Source of the DNA: DVEG01 sp964405435
Lineage (GTDB): Bacteria > Cyanobacteriota > Cyanobacteriia > Cyanobacteriales > Oscillatoriaceae
DNA length: 64,000 nucleotides
Assembly (NCBI GenBank): GCA_964405435.1
Contig: CAYOOD010000002.1
Coordinates: forward strand, 81,672-145,671
Direction: 5' to 3'
Every line of letters starts with the position of its first letter. The first letter of the stretch is position 1. Made by a program: the position numbers and the translations under genes. The notes under the pieces were generated by a model. The model was not told where the DNA came from. It saw nothing but the letters and a program-made list of their open reading frames with translations, and did not search any database. This document shows, piece after piece, positions 19,604-28,828 of the stretch.

Positions 19604-20449
19604 TTACAGGTGTTCGCGGTTTTCTAGCGAGTCATCTGCGGGCCATTCATTGAGTTGCGGGGACGATCGCAGGGAAACCTTCTGTCCTTTGACGGCCATA
19701 AAAGTCGTTCGGTCTGTTTGCTGTCTGATTCTCATTACTTCATATTTTCTCACGACTGGGGCGTGACACTCGTACACGGAAGTAAAGCCGCACTGGGACA
19801 GCATATTATACAGGGACGATCGCGTCAGCCAAAAGCTGTTTTCATTATCCAAAGATGACCAAACTGTATTCGGAACCTCCTGATAGTTGCTCCCCCAATA
19901 CTTTTGGTTTTTGTAAGTGTAACATATTTCCGGTTGTTTGCTGACGTGGGTGTCTATAATGGCTATTTTTTGGCAAACATTGCCGATTTGTTCTAGAAAG
20001 TGAAGCACGTCTGGCACATCTAAATGATACAGAATGCCCAAACACAAAACAATATCGAAACGACCGTATTTTTCTTCGCTGAGATTGCGAACGTCATCTT
20101 GCACGAACTCGATATTATCCAGCGAAAGCGCTTCCTTTGCCAATCGCGCCTTTTCTAAGTTGGCGTGCCGCCCTTCGAGCCCGACGACTTGCGCTCCTTG
20201 GAGTGCCAGCTCTATTCCATACAGTCCTTCCAAACACGCCAAATCCAACACGCGCAGGTTTTCAAACGATGGCCCCGAAATGTCGGCGATCATTTGCACG
20301 ATCCGCTTTAACTTGACTTCAGCGCCCGTCACCGCTTCTTTATCGATGGTATACAGGTCGCCTGCTAGCTGAATGTTGTGATTTGTCCAGTGCCCGTATT
20401 GACTGACGATTTCTGCTTTTTTCTGCTGGATGAAGTCGATTTTATTCAT
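19604..20449 (-). CDS. Class I SAM-dependent methyltransferase
   Basis: 281 residues. Motif I is unusual, LRVLDLACLEGLYGIELA, with Ala-Cys-Leu-Glu in place of the common G.G.G, as in some CmoB-like and glycan-cluster methyltransferases. VVGLEGRHANLEKA (acidic ribose-binding loop), IEFVQDDVRNL and FDIVLCLGILYHL follow in order. GGAGAG lies six bases before the ATG. It follows the ABC ATPase gene by 30 bp, so it is probably in the same transcript. The substrate is not readable; a terminal sugar is a reasonable guess given the Wzt-type exporter. Confidence 0.8.
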   Translation of the reverse strand: MNKIDFIQQKKAEIVSQYGHWTNHNIQLAGDLYTIDKEAVTGAEVKLKRIVQMIADISGPSFENLRVLDLACLEGLYGIELALQGAQVVGLEGRHANLEKARLAKEALSLDNIEFVQDDVRNLSEEKYGRFDIVLCLGILYHLDVPDVLHFLEQIGNVCQKIAIIDTHVSKQPEICYTYKNQKYWGSNYQEVPNTVWSSLDNENSFWLTRSSLYNMLSQCGFTSVYECHAPVVRKYEVMRIRQQTDRTTFMAVKGQKVSLRSSPQLNEWPADDSLENREHL

Positions 20450-20479
20450 GCAATTCTCTCCAAAAATTATTCCCGATAA

Positions 20480-21883
20480 TTAAATGATTTCTACGATTGG
20501 CTCTTGCTCGTCCTCCTTCTGTACAGACAAGCTGGGCTCGATTAACAAGTCAACAATTCCGCTGGCGTGAGATTGGAGCTGAGGCTGCACTCTAAACATG
20601 GCCACGTCAACACAGCGAGCTAAGTAGGTAAACTGGTCGTCTACAATTCCCGAAACGCCTGCATTGAGAAAATATACGCCCGGGTTGAGCAGGCATTGGA
20701 ATTTAAATTTTACCACCAAGGTTGTCTCTGCCTCGACGCGATCGATTTGCTGAGTCGCAGCAGTAAAGGAAGCACCCCCCAACTCAAAACCGCTCAAAGT
20801 TTTTATGAGCATCCCAAAGCGAACTTTAGAAGCTTGTTTGAAAAAGGAAACCGTGTAAGTGTAAATGTAATGGTTGCGCCCCACCAGATGATTGACGATT
20901 TTGCCGTCTAGGGTGGCGATGTGGGGGTTGAGAATCCGAGCGCCCCGAGGCACATAAGAAATGGTATTGGCGGGAACCATTTCGGGATCGTAAAATTCAT
21001 CGAGCCCTTTGTCCTCAACCGCCGCCTGACGCGAGACAAGCGAGATGTGAGCTTTTGCGGAGGTGCTAGCATTTCCCTGGAGAGAATCTTTCCCCTCTTG
21101 CCCGACATGAAAAGCGCGGATTTCTTCGCGGATTGCCTGCTCTTTCTCAGCCGGGGCATAGATTAACTTGTGATATTTATCTAACACAAACTTTGGCTTG
21201 CTAGAAACGAGCAATTCGCCGCGATCGAGTAAAATTGCAGCGTTGCAGAGTTCCAGCACGGAGGCGGCTGCGTGGGAAACAAATAAGACGGTTCCGCCTC
21301 GATCTTGTAGGGTTTGGAGGCGGACGAAACACTTGCGCTGAAAGGCAGCATCGCCCACAGCCAGGGCTTCATCGACGACGAGAATGTCCGGCTCGACGCT
21401 AGTCGCCACGGCAAATGCCAGCCTCACGAACATGCCGCTAGAATAGGTTTTGACGGGCTGGTCGATAAAATCGCCGATATCTGCAAAGGCTGCAATTTCA
21501 TCGAATCGTTCTTCTATTTCTTGCTGGGACAAGCCCAATAATTGGCCGTTAAAAAAGACGTTCTGCCGCCCGGTAAATTCGGGATTGAATCCGCTGCCGA
21601 GTTCTAAGAGTGCTGAAATTCGCCCGCTGACTTGTACTTGTCCGGTGGTGGGAGCGAGGGTTCCCACAATAATTTGCAGGAGCGTACTTTTTCCAGAGCC
21701 ATTGCGTCCGACAATCCCGAGGGTTTGTCCTTTTGGAATTTCGAGGTTGATATCTCGCAGTGCCCAAAATTCATCGGCTCGGCTTTTTCCGGGGAGTACG
21801 ATTTCTTTTAATCGGTCTGCTGGGTGTCTGTAGCGCTTGTAGCACTTGGAGACGTTTTTGAGCGAAATTGCTATCTCGTCCAT
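20480..21883 (-). CDS. wzt: ABC transporter ATPase, Wzt type, for polysaccharide export
   Basis: The nucleotide-binding domain has Walker A (GRNGSGKSTLL), the signature TYSSGMFVRLAFA and Walker B (ILVVDEALAVGD), and TLGIVG/LELGSGFNPEFTGR as in the KpsT/Wzt/TagH group. Residues about 280-450 are a C-terminal beta-rich domain like Wzt-C, which in known systems recognises a modified glycan terminus. I start at the ATG 21881-21883 (MDEIAISLKNVSK); a longer frame begins with TTG at 21955 and would overlap the permease gene. With the permease 55 bp upstream it forms an inner-membrane exporter. Confidence 0.88.
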   Translation of the reverse strand: MDEIAISLKNVSKCYKRYRHPADRLKEIVLPGKSRADEFWALRDINLEIPKGQTLGIVGRNGSGKSTLLQIIVGTLAPTTGQVQVSGRISALLELGSGFNPEFTGRQNVFFNGQLLGLSQQEIEERFDEIAAFADIGDFIDQPVKTYSSGMFVRLAFAVATSVEPDILVVDEALAVGDAAFQRKCFVRLQTLQDRGGTVLFVSHAAASVLELCNAAILLDRGELLVSSKPKFVLDKYHKLIYAPAEKEQAIREEIRAFHVGQEGKDSLQGNASTSAKAHISLVSRQAAVEDKGLDEFYDPEMVPANTISYVPRGARILNPHIATLDGKIVNHLVGRNHYIYTYTVSFFKQASKVRFGMLIKTLSGFELGGASFTAATQQIDRVEAETTLVVKFKFQCLLNPGVYFLNAGVSGIVDDQFTYLARCVDVAMFRVQPQLQSHASGIVDLLIEPSLSVQKEDEQEPIVEII

Positions 21884-21938
21884 TTGGCTGCTGGTGTGGA
21901 AACGGCTATCTTGGGGATGAAGCCAGTTACTTGAAGGT

Positions 21939-22796
21939 TTAGAGAACGTCGGCAAAAGCCGGACGCAACCGCCGATAAACGGTTAAGCCTGCATAAAACA
22001 CAATTAAAGATATCACTGAAGCCGTTCCCCATTCTGCCCAGTGCTGGACTTGTCCGACTAACACGAGATCGCGATAGGTTTCGGCGATCGCTGCCATTGG
22101 ATTCAACCAAAACACCCATTCCCGCCAGCTTTCCGGAATCACCTGCGCCGGATAGCAAACCGGTGTCAAATAAAACAAAATATTGAGAATGACCCCCGCT
22201 GTTTGGGGAATGTCGCGCAAAAATACCGTCAGTCCTGCTCCCAGATATCCCAACCCGGCGGTTAATAGCAGTTGCGGCAGCCACACCAAGGGCAGCAACA
22301 ACAAGGTACTGTGTATGGCGTTCGAGCTGGCGGCAGTCAGGGCGATTAGCGCCATCAAGCCCAGGGAACTTTCGACGAATGCCGCCAGTACGGGCACGAG
22401 GGGCAGCAGGGTGAGGGGAAATACGACTTTTTTAACTAAGTTGGGTTGTTCGACAACTGATGTGGACGCCTTGAGGCAGCCGCTGCTAAATGCCGTCCAG
22501 GGCAATAAGCCGGCAAACAGCCACAGCCCAAAGGTCAAGTTATTTTCTGGCATTCCCTGAAGGCTGAGCTTGACCTTCAGGACGATCGAGAAGACGTAGG
22601 TGTATATCAGCAGTTGCGAGAGTTGCGTGAGTAATGGCCACAGGTTGCCTAGGACTGAGCCTTTGTACCGCGCTTCTAAGTCTCTCCTGACTAGGCTTCC
22701 GAGCAGCTCCAGTTTGAGCCACGACGGGGACTTTTTCAGTGGCCCAGCATTAAACAGGCCAGCTTTCCTGACCGCTCCTTTCATCGCTTTGAGCAA
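21939..22796 (-). CDS. wzm: ABC-2 type permease, polysaccharide exporter (Wzm type)
   Basis: Six hydrophobic segments follow a cytoplasmic N-terminus. LLGSLVRRDLEARYKGSVLG just before the first segment and LNPMAAIAETYRDLVL near the C-terminus are hallmarks of ABC-2 polysaccharide permeases. The length of 285 residues is normal. The longest frame starts with TTG at 22796 (GAGG nine bases upstream); an ATG four codons later (22784) is equally plausible. It is the first exporter gene of the leftward series and is expected to pair with the ATPase just downstream. Confidence 0.88.
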   Translation of the reverse strand: MLKAMKGAVRKAGLFNAGPLKKSPSWLKLELLGSLVRRDLEARYKGSVLGNLWPLLTQLSQLLIYTYVFSIVLKVKLSLQGMPENNLTFGLWLFAGLLPWTAFSSGCLKASTSVVEQPNLVKKVVFPLTLLPLVPVLAAFVESSLGLMALIALTAASSNAIHSTLLLLPLVWLPQLLLTAGLGYLGAGLTVFLRDIPQTAGVILNILFYLTPVCYPAQVIPESWREWVFWLNPMAAIAETYRDLVLVGQVQHWAEWGTASVISLIVFYAGLTVYRRLRPAFADVL

Positions 22797-22950
22797 TTTT
22801 CCGTTCCTCTCTCACTACACCACAGCCCTACACCCTCAAATTAAGATTCTATGCGCATTTTTAAGTTTTGTTGTACTGGGACTTCGCGAGAAGCCGGGTT
22901 TCCTATCCCCATGTTTTGACTTTCAGCCCAACGACGCGGAGAAACCCGTT

Positions 22951-23484
22951 TCAGTCGATCGCCACCGATTGCGCGGCAGTTGCGATCGCGGCGAGCTGTT
23001 CGGCATCGTAGCCCCAGCGCTTCAGAAACGACTGATACACTCCTTCCCCACTGCTGACACTTTCCAGCAGTAGCTTCACCTTCGATCGCGCTGCACTCAG
23101 CGCCGTCTCTCGAATCAGCCCTGCAGAGCGCGCGCTCACCCGCTCCGAACTTTTGGCCATTTCTTCGTCGCGGTTGCGCCGGTGCGCCACCGCCATCGCC
23201 GCCGACATGGCCAGATTTTTCACCAGCAGTTCCGAAACGATTTCCGGCGACGACTGCAGGGCTCGTATCAGCGCCGGTGACGGGTTATCTGCTAGCGCTC
23301 TCTCATCGGTGAGATAGGTGACGAAAAACCCGCGCGCCCCATTTTCGCTGCTCACGAGCCCTCCGATCCGCGCTTCCTCCTCCGACTGTGCCAGCGCGCC
23401 CTGCTCTATCTCCGACAGCAACGACTGTGCCAGAGCGATCGCCTCTTCAAACGTGACTGCTTCTCCCACAGAAAGCTCCGACAT
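22951..23484 (-). CDS. Conserved-looking helical protein of unknown function
   Basis: 177 residues, Ala/Glu/Ser-rich and predicted mostly alpha-helical, with no signal peptide or membrane segment. Recognisable pieces are EEAIALAQSLLSEIEQG, FFVTYLTDE and YQSFLKRWGYD, none assigned to a family I know. The start is taken at the ATG 23484, with GGAGG 11 bases before; an upstream TTG at 23502 would add six residues. It is on the same strand as the exporter genes, 155 bp upstream, and divergent from 23632. A role in the glycan pathway is only suggested by position. Confidence 0.65.
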   Translation of the reverse strand: MSELSVGEAVTFEEAIALAQSLLSEIEQGALAQSEEEARIGGLVSSENGARGFFVTYLTDERALADNPSPALIRALQSSPEIVSELLVKNLAMSAAMAVAHRRNRDEEMAKSSERVSARSAGLIRETALSAARSKVKLLLESVSSGEGVYQSFLKRWGYDAEQLAAIATAAQSVAID

Positions 23485-23631
23485 GAGTTTCCCAGCCTCC
23501 AACTGATCTCAACTCCAACCAAAACCCCTTTTCAATTTACCCCCACTCCCAGCCAAAGTAAATACTCAGTCCAGTTGTGGTAAGGTATCTAGAACCGAGT
23601 CACGTCACTTAATCCCACACACTCACCTCGC

Positions 23632-24870
23632 ATGGAAATCCTCGATTCTTACATTACTTCAGCTCCCAGTATACAGAATGCGATCGATATATTTAAAGGA
23701 GAGTGGGCATCTTCTTTCCCCGGCTATCTCAACGTTATTGACGCGGGCAAAAGTAACCTTTTTGAAGACCGTCGCGTTTCCTGGTCTGCTGAAAAAATCG
23801 GCGGTTTCCAAGGCAAAACCATTCTCGAACTCGGCCCCCTAGAAGCCGGACATACCTACATGATGGAGCAGTTGGGGGCTGCCTCAATTTTAGCTGTAGA
23901 AGCCAACCGACGCGCTTATTTAAAATGTTTGATAGTCAAAGAAATTCTGGGACTCAACCGCGCCCGCTTCCTTTTCGGAGATTGCATCGAATATCTGCGA
24001 AACACCTCAGAAAAATTTGATTTTTGTTTTGCCAGTGGCGTCCTCTACCACATGATTAATCCGGTGGAACTGCTGGCGCTGATATCAAAAATATCAGATA
24101 GAGTCTTCATCTGGACTCACTACTATGACGCAGACGTTATCAATAACACACCCGCAATTGCCCATAAATTCCCTGAAAGTAAAACGGCTGAATGGGATGG
24201 ATTTCAGCATACACTTTACCGCTACGAATATAAAAATGCACTAGATTCGGCGGGCTTCTGTGGGGGGAGCAACCCCTACAGCCATTGGATGAGCCGCGAG
24301 GATATTTTATCGTGTCTCAAATATTTTGGCTTCACCGATATCGAAATCGAGTTTGAAAACCGAGAACATCAAAATGGGCCGAGTTTTGGCGTGATGGCAG
24401 TTCGTCCGGGCAACAGTGCTGACAAATCCACAGAGCGATCGCGCGCCGATTTCGATGCAGAAGCGCTGGATAAATTGCGCTGGGAATTTCAGCAAGCTAA
24501 AATGGAAGTACAGCACTGCAAAACCCAGCTTAACGAAACGAAAGCCGAACTGGAACAAACCCAAGTTAACCTGCACGCCACCCGTTCGGAGCTAGAACAA
24601 ACGCAAGCGCACCTGCACGCCACCCAAGCCGAACTAGAGCGATCGCAAGTTAACCTGCACGCCACCCAAACCGAACTGGGAACCACTCAGCAGGAACTAG
24701 AGCGATCGCTCCTCCAACTGCACGCCACCCAAACCGAACTGGGAACCACTCAGCAAGAATTGCTATTTTCAAAACAAACCATCGAAGCCATGCAGAGCAG
24801 CAAATTCTGGAAATTGCGGCAGCAGTGGTTCAAACTCAAAAAAATAGTCGGTTTAGGCGAAAATGAATAA
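23632..24870 (+). CDS. Class I methyltransferase with heptad repeats and FWK-type tail
   Basis: Residues about 55-250 are a SAM-dependent methyltransferase: KTILELGPLEAGHTYMM (motif I), ILAVEANRRAYLK, FLFGDCIEYL and FDFCFASGVLYHM. Residues about 285-385 are a coiled coil built from repeated LHATQTELGTTQQELE/LEQTQ units that also repeat at the DNA level. It ends SSKFWKLRQQWFKLKK plus IVGLG, essentially the same tail as the proteins at 13048 and 17207. It is divergent from the exporter series but belongs to the same functional group by tail and class. It is followed by a hairpin terminator. Confidence 0.83.
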   Translation: MEILDSYITSAPSIQNAIDIFKGEWASSFPGYLNVIDAGKSNLFEDRRVSWSAEKIGGFQGKTILELGPLEAGHTYMMEQLGAASILAVEANRRAYLKCLIVKEILGLNRARFLFGDCIEYLRNTSEKFDFCFASGVLYHMINPVELLALISKISDRVFIWTHYYDADVINNTPAIAHKFPESKTAEWDGFQHTLYRYEYKNALDSAGFCGGSNPYSHWMSREDILSCLKYFGFTDIEIEFENREHQNGPSFGVMAVRPGNSADKSTERSRADFDAEALDKLRWEFQQAKMEVQHCKTQLNETKAELEQTQVNLHATRSELEQTQAHLHATQAELERSQVNLHATQTELGTTQQELERSLLQLHATQTELGTTQQELLFSKQTIEAMQSSKFWKLRQQWFKLKKIVGLGENE

Positions 24871-25005
24871 TATCGAGAATGGGTAAAGAGTAATGAGTAA
24901 TGGGAAATGAGGAATTGAGTTGGATAGCAGAATCTTATCAATTACCTATTCCCTATTACCCAATCGCCGGATTCTCAGTCTAACTTCGGCTGCAATAAAC
25001 AAACT

Positions 25006-25027
25006 AGGAGGCAGGAGCCTCCTTTTT
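25006..25027 (+). terminator. Factor-independent terminator (GGAGGC-AGGA-GCCTCC-TTTTT)
   Basis: A 6-bp GC-rich stem with a 4-base loop is followed directly by five T on the plus strand. It sits 136 bp after the methyltransferase gene and before ruvB, separating the two transcription units. The 135 bp before it hold AT-rich STRR-like text (TAATGAGTAATGGGAAATG and an inverted counterpart). Confidence 0.7.
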
Positions 25028-25151
25028 CATCATTTCCAGGCTTCCCCTAAGAACAAGCGTTAAAAACTCTTTTCTTCTCCTCTCTCTGCGTCCTCTGCAT
25101 CTTTGCGGTTAAAAACGATAAAATTTCCCCAAAAGTCGGTAAGATTGAAGC

Positions 25152-26264
25152 ATGGCTATCATATCTTCCAAACAACCGCCAAAAGAACCCAAGAAGCGAC
25201 GCGGCGCAGCCGAGGCGCAAGGGGATTATGCTGTTCCAGAGGAAGCCCTGTTAGAACCCACCGCCAGCGACGAAGAAGCCAACAGCAGCAAGCAAGAAGA
25301 AAAACTCAGACCCCAGAGGCTGGCTGAGTACATCGGGCAAAAAGACCTCAAAGACGTGCTGCAAATTGCGATCGCTGCAGCGAAATCGCGCCAAGAACCC
25401 CTGGATCACCTGTTGCTGTATGGCCCTCCGGGCTTGGGCAAAACCACAATGGCCCTCATTCTCGCCGAAGAGATGGGCGTCAGTTGCAAAATCACCACAG
25501 CCCCAGCGCTGGAGCGCCCCCGGGATATCGTCGGCTTGCTGGTAAACCTACAGCCAGGAGACGTGCTATTTATCGACGAAATCCACCGCCTCAGCAAGAT
25601 GACGGAAGAGATTCTTTATCCGGCGATGGAGGATTTTCGGATTGACATTACGATCGGCAAAGGGCAGGGCGCTCGCATTCGCAGCATTCCCGTACAGCGG
25701 TTTACTTTGGTGGGAGCGACGACGCGGGTAGGAGCGCTCACCAGCCCGCTGCGCGATCGCTTCGGATTAATCCAGCGGCTGCGCTTTTACGAAGTCGAGG
25801 AGCTCAGCCAAATCGTGGCGAGAACCGCGCAACTGCTGCAAACCGCGATCGCCGAGGATGGTGCAGCGGAGATTGCCCGTCGCGCTCGGGGGACGCCCCG
25901 CATCGCCAACCGCCTGCTCAAGCGGGTGCGCGACTACGCCGAAGTCAAATCATCGGGAACCATTACCCAAGCGATCGCCTCCGAAGCGCTAGAACTGTTC
26001 AACGTCGATCCGTGCGGGTTGGATTGGACGGATCGCCTCGTCCTCAGCGTTATGATAGAAAATTTCAACGGCGGACCGGTGGGGTTAGAAACCATCGCCG
26101 CCGCTACTGGCGAAGATGCCCAAACCATCGAGGAAGTTTACGAGCCCTACCTGCTGCAAATCGGCTACCTGAACCGCACCCATCGCGGGCGCGTGGCGAC
26201 TCCGGCAGCGTGGAAGCATTTGGGTTACGATCGCCCGGGAGAACAGCTATCCCTGTCGCTGTGA
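25152..26264 (+). CDS. ruvB: Holliday junction branch migration helicase RuvB
   Basis: 370 residues with the full RuvB order: RPQRLAEYIGQ, Walker A GPPGLGKTT, Walker B LFIDEIHRL, sensor 1 LVGATTR, the arginine finger region LTSPLRDRFG, and the C-terminal winged-helix pieces DRLVLSVMIENFNGGPVGLET and YLNRTHRGRVAT. It drives branch migration as a hexamer with RuvA, whose gene is at 38571-39200 in this window. The first 55 residues are a polar, low-complexity extension found in cyanobacterial RuvB. It is highly conserved and needs no context to assign. Confidence 0.97.
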   Translation: MAIISSKQPPKEPKKRRGAAEAQGDYAVPEEALLEPTASDEEANSSKQEEKLRPQRLAEYIGQKDLKDVLQIAIAAAKSRQEPLDHLLLYGPPGLGKTTMALILAEEMGVSCKITTAPALERPRDIVGLLVNLQPGDVLFIDEIHRLSKMTEEILYPAMEDFRIDITIGKGQGARIRSIPVQRFTLVGATTRVGALTSPLRDRFGLIQRLRFYEVEELSQIVARTAQLLQTAIAEDGAAEIARRARGTPRIANRLLKRVRDYAEVKSSGTITQAIASEALELFNVDPCGLDWTDRLVLSVMIENFNGGPVGLETIAAATGEDAQTIEEVYEPYLLQIGYLNRTHRGRVATPAAWKHLGYDRPGEQLSLSL

Positions 26265-26328
26265 AGTGGTTGGGAAGTGGGCTGATGGTATGAGAGTGTG
26301 GACTTTTGAGAAAGGATAGAAAGTACAG

Positions 26329-27156
26329 ATGATTCGGCGAATTCTGACGGTGCTGTGTGCAATCCTCGCGATCGCCGCCTGCTGGTTGGGGAATGTCGCC
26401 CCAGTCGCAGCGCAAACATCCGCGCCTAGCGATACAGAAATCGCCACTCCCGAGCAGACTCTCTCGGAACTGCGGAAAAAAGCCTTTGCGGCGACGAATA
26501 GCGGCAACTTTGCCACGGCTGAAAGATACTGGACGGAGCTGATCGAGCAATTGCCCGACAGTGCGGCGCTGTGGAGCAACCGGGGCAATGCCCGAGTCAG
26601 CCAGAACAAGTTGGAAGAAGCGATCGCGGATTACAACAAGGCGATCGAACTGGCTCCCGAAGCACCCGATCCCTACCTGAATCGCGGCACCGCGCTGGAA
26701 GGGCTGGGGCAGTGGCAAAAGGCGATCGCTGACTACAATCGCGTGCTAGAACTCGATCCCACCGATCCGGCGGCATTCAACAACCGAGGCAACGCCGAAG
26801 CGGGGCTGGGCGAGTGGGAAGCTGCGATCGCCGACTACCGCACAGCCGCCGATCTCGCCCCAGACTTTGCCTTCGCCCGCGCCAACTACGCCCTCGCCCT
26901 CTATCAAGTCGGGCAAATCGAAGAAGCAACGCGCACCATGAAGAATTTAGTCCGCAGATACCCGCGATTTGCCGACATGAGAGCCGCCCTCACCGCCGCC
27001 CTCTGGAACCAGGGAAATCGCGGCGAAGCCGAAAGTAACTGGGTGGCTGCCGTTGGATTGGACGGGCGCTACAAAGACCTGGACTGGGTGGCCAAAATCC
27101 GGCGGTGGCCCCCCGCGATGGTCGCCGCCTTGGACAAATTCCTGCACCTGCAGTAA
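26329..27156 (+). CDS. Exported TPR protein
   Basis: An N-terminal signal sequence (MIRRILTVLCAILAIAACWL, cleavage probably after VAAQ) is followed by about five TPR units (residues 45-215). The C-terminal RYKDLDWVAKIRRWPPAMV motif is typical of a TPR family conserved in cyanobacteria and plastids. It is probably periplasmic or lumenal and used for protein interactions; the partner is not readable. AAGGA precedes the ATG. It follows ruvB by 64 bp without a visible terminator, so read-through is possible. Confidence 0.82.
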   Translation: MIRRILTVLCAILAIAACWLGNVAPVAAQTSAPSDTEIATPEQTLSELRKKAFAATNSGNFATAERYWTELIEQLPDSAALWSNRGNARVSQNKLEEAIADYNKAIELAPEAPDPYLNRGTALEGLGQWQKAIADYNRVLELDPTDPAAFNNRGNAEAGLGEWEAAIADYRTAADLAPDFAFARANYALALYQVGQIEEATRTMKNLVRRYPRFADMRAALTAALWNQGNRGEAESNWVAAVGLDGRYKDLDWVAKIRRWPPAMVAALDKFLHLQ

Positions 27157-27272
27157 CCCCCGCACTTGCGGCAAAATTTTCCCCAAAGTTCACAAAAGCG
27201 ATCGAGAAGTGCGATAGAATCAAAGGCTGTAGAGATTTACCATCCTTGCCCGGGTCTGCCCTGGAGGTGTAA

Positions 27273-27572
27273 TTGTCGAAGTTCATTCTCAAAGTTCTCT
27301 GGCTGCAGGATAACGTCGCGCTGGCAGTAGACCAAGTAGTCGGCAAAGGGACGAGCCCTTTAACCTCCTACTTTTTCTGGCCTCGCAACGATGCCTGGGA
27401 ACAGCTAAAAAACGAACTGGAAGCCAAACACTGGATTTCCGAGCACGATCGCGTCGAGTTGCTCAACAAAGCTACGGAAGTCATCAACTACTGGCAAGAG
27501 GAAGGCAGACGCCGACCTATGTCTGAAGCTCAAACCAAATTTCCAGAAGTTACCTTCACCGGTAGCAGTTGA
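27273..27572 (+). CDS. Plastid-specific ribosomal protein 3 homolog (PSRP-3/Ycf65)
   Basis: 99 residues matching the PSRP-3/Ycf65 family throughout: KFILKVLWLQDNVALAVDQV, GTSPLTSYFFWPRNDAWEQL and LLNKATEVINYW. The protein binds the 30S subunit in cyanobacteria and plastids. The start codon is TTG at 27273, with GGAGG five bases upstream; no ATG gives the conserved N-terminus. It is followed by a strong hairpin terminator. Assignment is secure because the family is very conserved. Confidence 0.95.
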   Translation: MSKFILKVLWLQDNVALAVDQVVGKGTSPLTSYFFWPRNDAWEQLKNELEAKHWISEHDRVELLNKATEVINYWQEEGRRRPMSEAQTKFPEVTFTGSS

Positions 27573-27596
27573 GCTTAACTATAGAGAATTCTTTAA

Positions 27597-27647
27597 AGCG
27601 GATGCTTCTTCCTTCTACAGGATCGGAAGCGTCCGCTAGTTGTTTTA
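27597..27647 (+). terminator. Hairpin terminator after PSRP-3 gene
   Basis: AGCGGATGCTTC pairs with GAAGCGTCCGCT (12 bp with one G-U pair) across a 17-base loop, then AGTTGTTTTA follows. It lies 25 bp after the stop codon. Confidence 0.75.
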
Positions 27648-27731
27648 CCTGTAGCGGATATTCCGCCGCGACTGGCATTTCGGCACAAAATTTGTTACTG
27701 TCACCCTCAAGCAATAGAAACTCAAAGCTCC

Positions 27732-28811
27732 ATGATCTCTGAAGAAATCCTCTTCCTCAAAGACGAGCAACTCACAGTCGTGACTGATGCAGCCACGCTA
27801 AGCCAAGCCCTTCAAAAGAGAGTTGATTCGTGGATCGTCAGCCGTGGCGAAATCTTCTTTCCCTGCGCCCCCGCCCTGCTGGAAAGTTACATGCAGCGGC
27901 TGGAGACGCTGTTCGCCCTTTTGGGGAAGCCGTGGTCAAAAGAAGAACTGGAGCGATTGGCGCAGGTTCTCGATCGCCGCTTGCAGGAAGGGTTTCGCGC
28001 CTCACCGCATTCCCGAGTCGTCGTCCGCTACGAATCAGAAAATTATCCCACTTCTCCGTCGATGCGCTTGAGCGTCAACATTTCTAGCATCGTCGAAACC
28101 ATAGAACAGCAATATAAAAAGTGGACTCAGATGCGAGAGCCTCCCCTATTCGGGACGCATCCAGACGCCAAAGTCATGGCAGTCATCGGCGAACTGGGCG
28201 AACCGAGCAGAGTGCCGATTTTGGATGTGGGAGCGGGCACGGGGCGGAATACCCTGCCCCTGGCGAGAATGGGCTATCCCGTGCAGGCAGTCGAGCTATC
28301 GCCCGCTTTCGTGCAGCAGTTGAACTCTTCAGTCAATGCACAGGGCTTGCCGGTGATGGTGACAGCCGGTAACGTCATCGATCCAAAAGTTCAGCTTCCG
28401 CAGGCTAACTACGCACTCGCGATCGCCGCTGAGGTGGTTTCTCACTTCCGCTCTCTCGACGAATTTCGCCAGTTTCTCGTCAGAATGTCCGACGTGCTGC
28501 GCCCGGGGGGACTGTTACTGTTTAACTCCTTCATCGCCAGTGACGGTTACGAACCCGATCGGCTGGCGAGGGAAATTTCAGAATTAGCGTGGTCTTCTCT
28601 CTTCACGCGAGCAGATTTGGCCACCGTGTTGGACGGCTTGCCTCTAGAACTGATATCGGACGAATCGGCTTACGAGTACGAGCGGCAACACTTGCCCGCC
28701 GAGGCATGGCCCCCTACTGGCTGGTTCGAGCATTGGGCGACGGGACAAGATTTATTTTTGATAGAAAACGCCCCCATGCAATTGCGCTGGTTCCTGTACC
28801 GGCGGAAATAA
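27732..28811 (+). CDS. SAM-dependent methyltransferase of unknown substrate
   Basis: 359 residues. The N-terminal 150 residues are helical and polar with no recognised domain. Residues about 155-280 form a class I methyltransferase: VPILDVGAGTGRNTLPLARM (motif I), VQAVELSPAFVQQLN, YALAIAAEVVSHF and LRPGGLLLFN. The C-terminal PPTGWFEHWATGQDLF is unassigned. It stands alone between a terminator and a palindrome that could end its transcript. It is not obviously part of the glycan set, since it lacks the coiled coil and tail. Confidence 0.78.
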   Translation: MISEEILFLKDEQLTVVTDAATLSQALQKRVDSWIVSRGEIFFPCAPALLESYMQRLETLFALLGKPWSKEELERLAQVLDRRLQEGFRASPHSRVVVRYESENYPTSPSMRLSVNISSIVETIEQQYKKWTQMREPPLFGTHPDAKVMAVIGELGEPSRVPILDVGAGTGRNTLPLARMGYPVQAVELSPAFVQQLNSSVNAQGLPVMVTAGNVIDPKVQLPQANYALAIAAEVVSHFRSLDEFRQFLVRMSDVLRPGGLLLFNSFIASDGYEPDRLAREISELAWSSLFTRADLATVLDGLPLELISDESAYEYERQHLPAEAWPPTGWFEHWATGQDLFLIENAPMQLRWFLYRRK

Positions 28812-28828
28812 AGAAAATGAGGTACGTC

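Noticed and set aside
21884..21955. N-terminal extension of the ABC ATPase
   Set aside because: It would start with TTG inside the permease gene; the conserved ATPase N-terminus begins at the ATG 21883.
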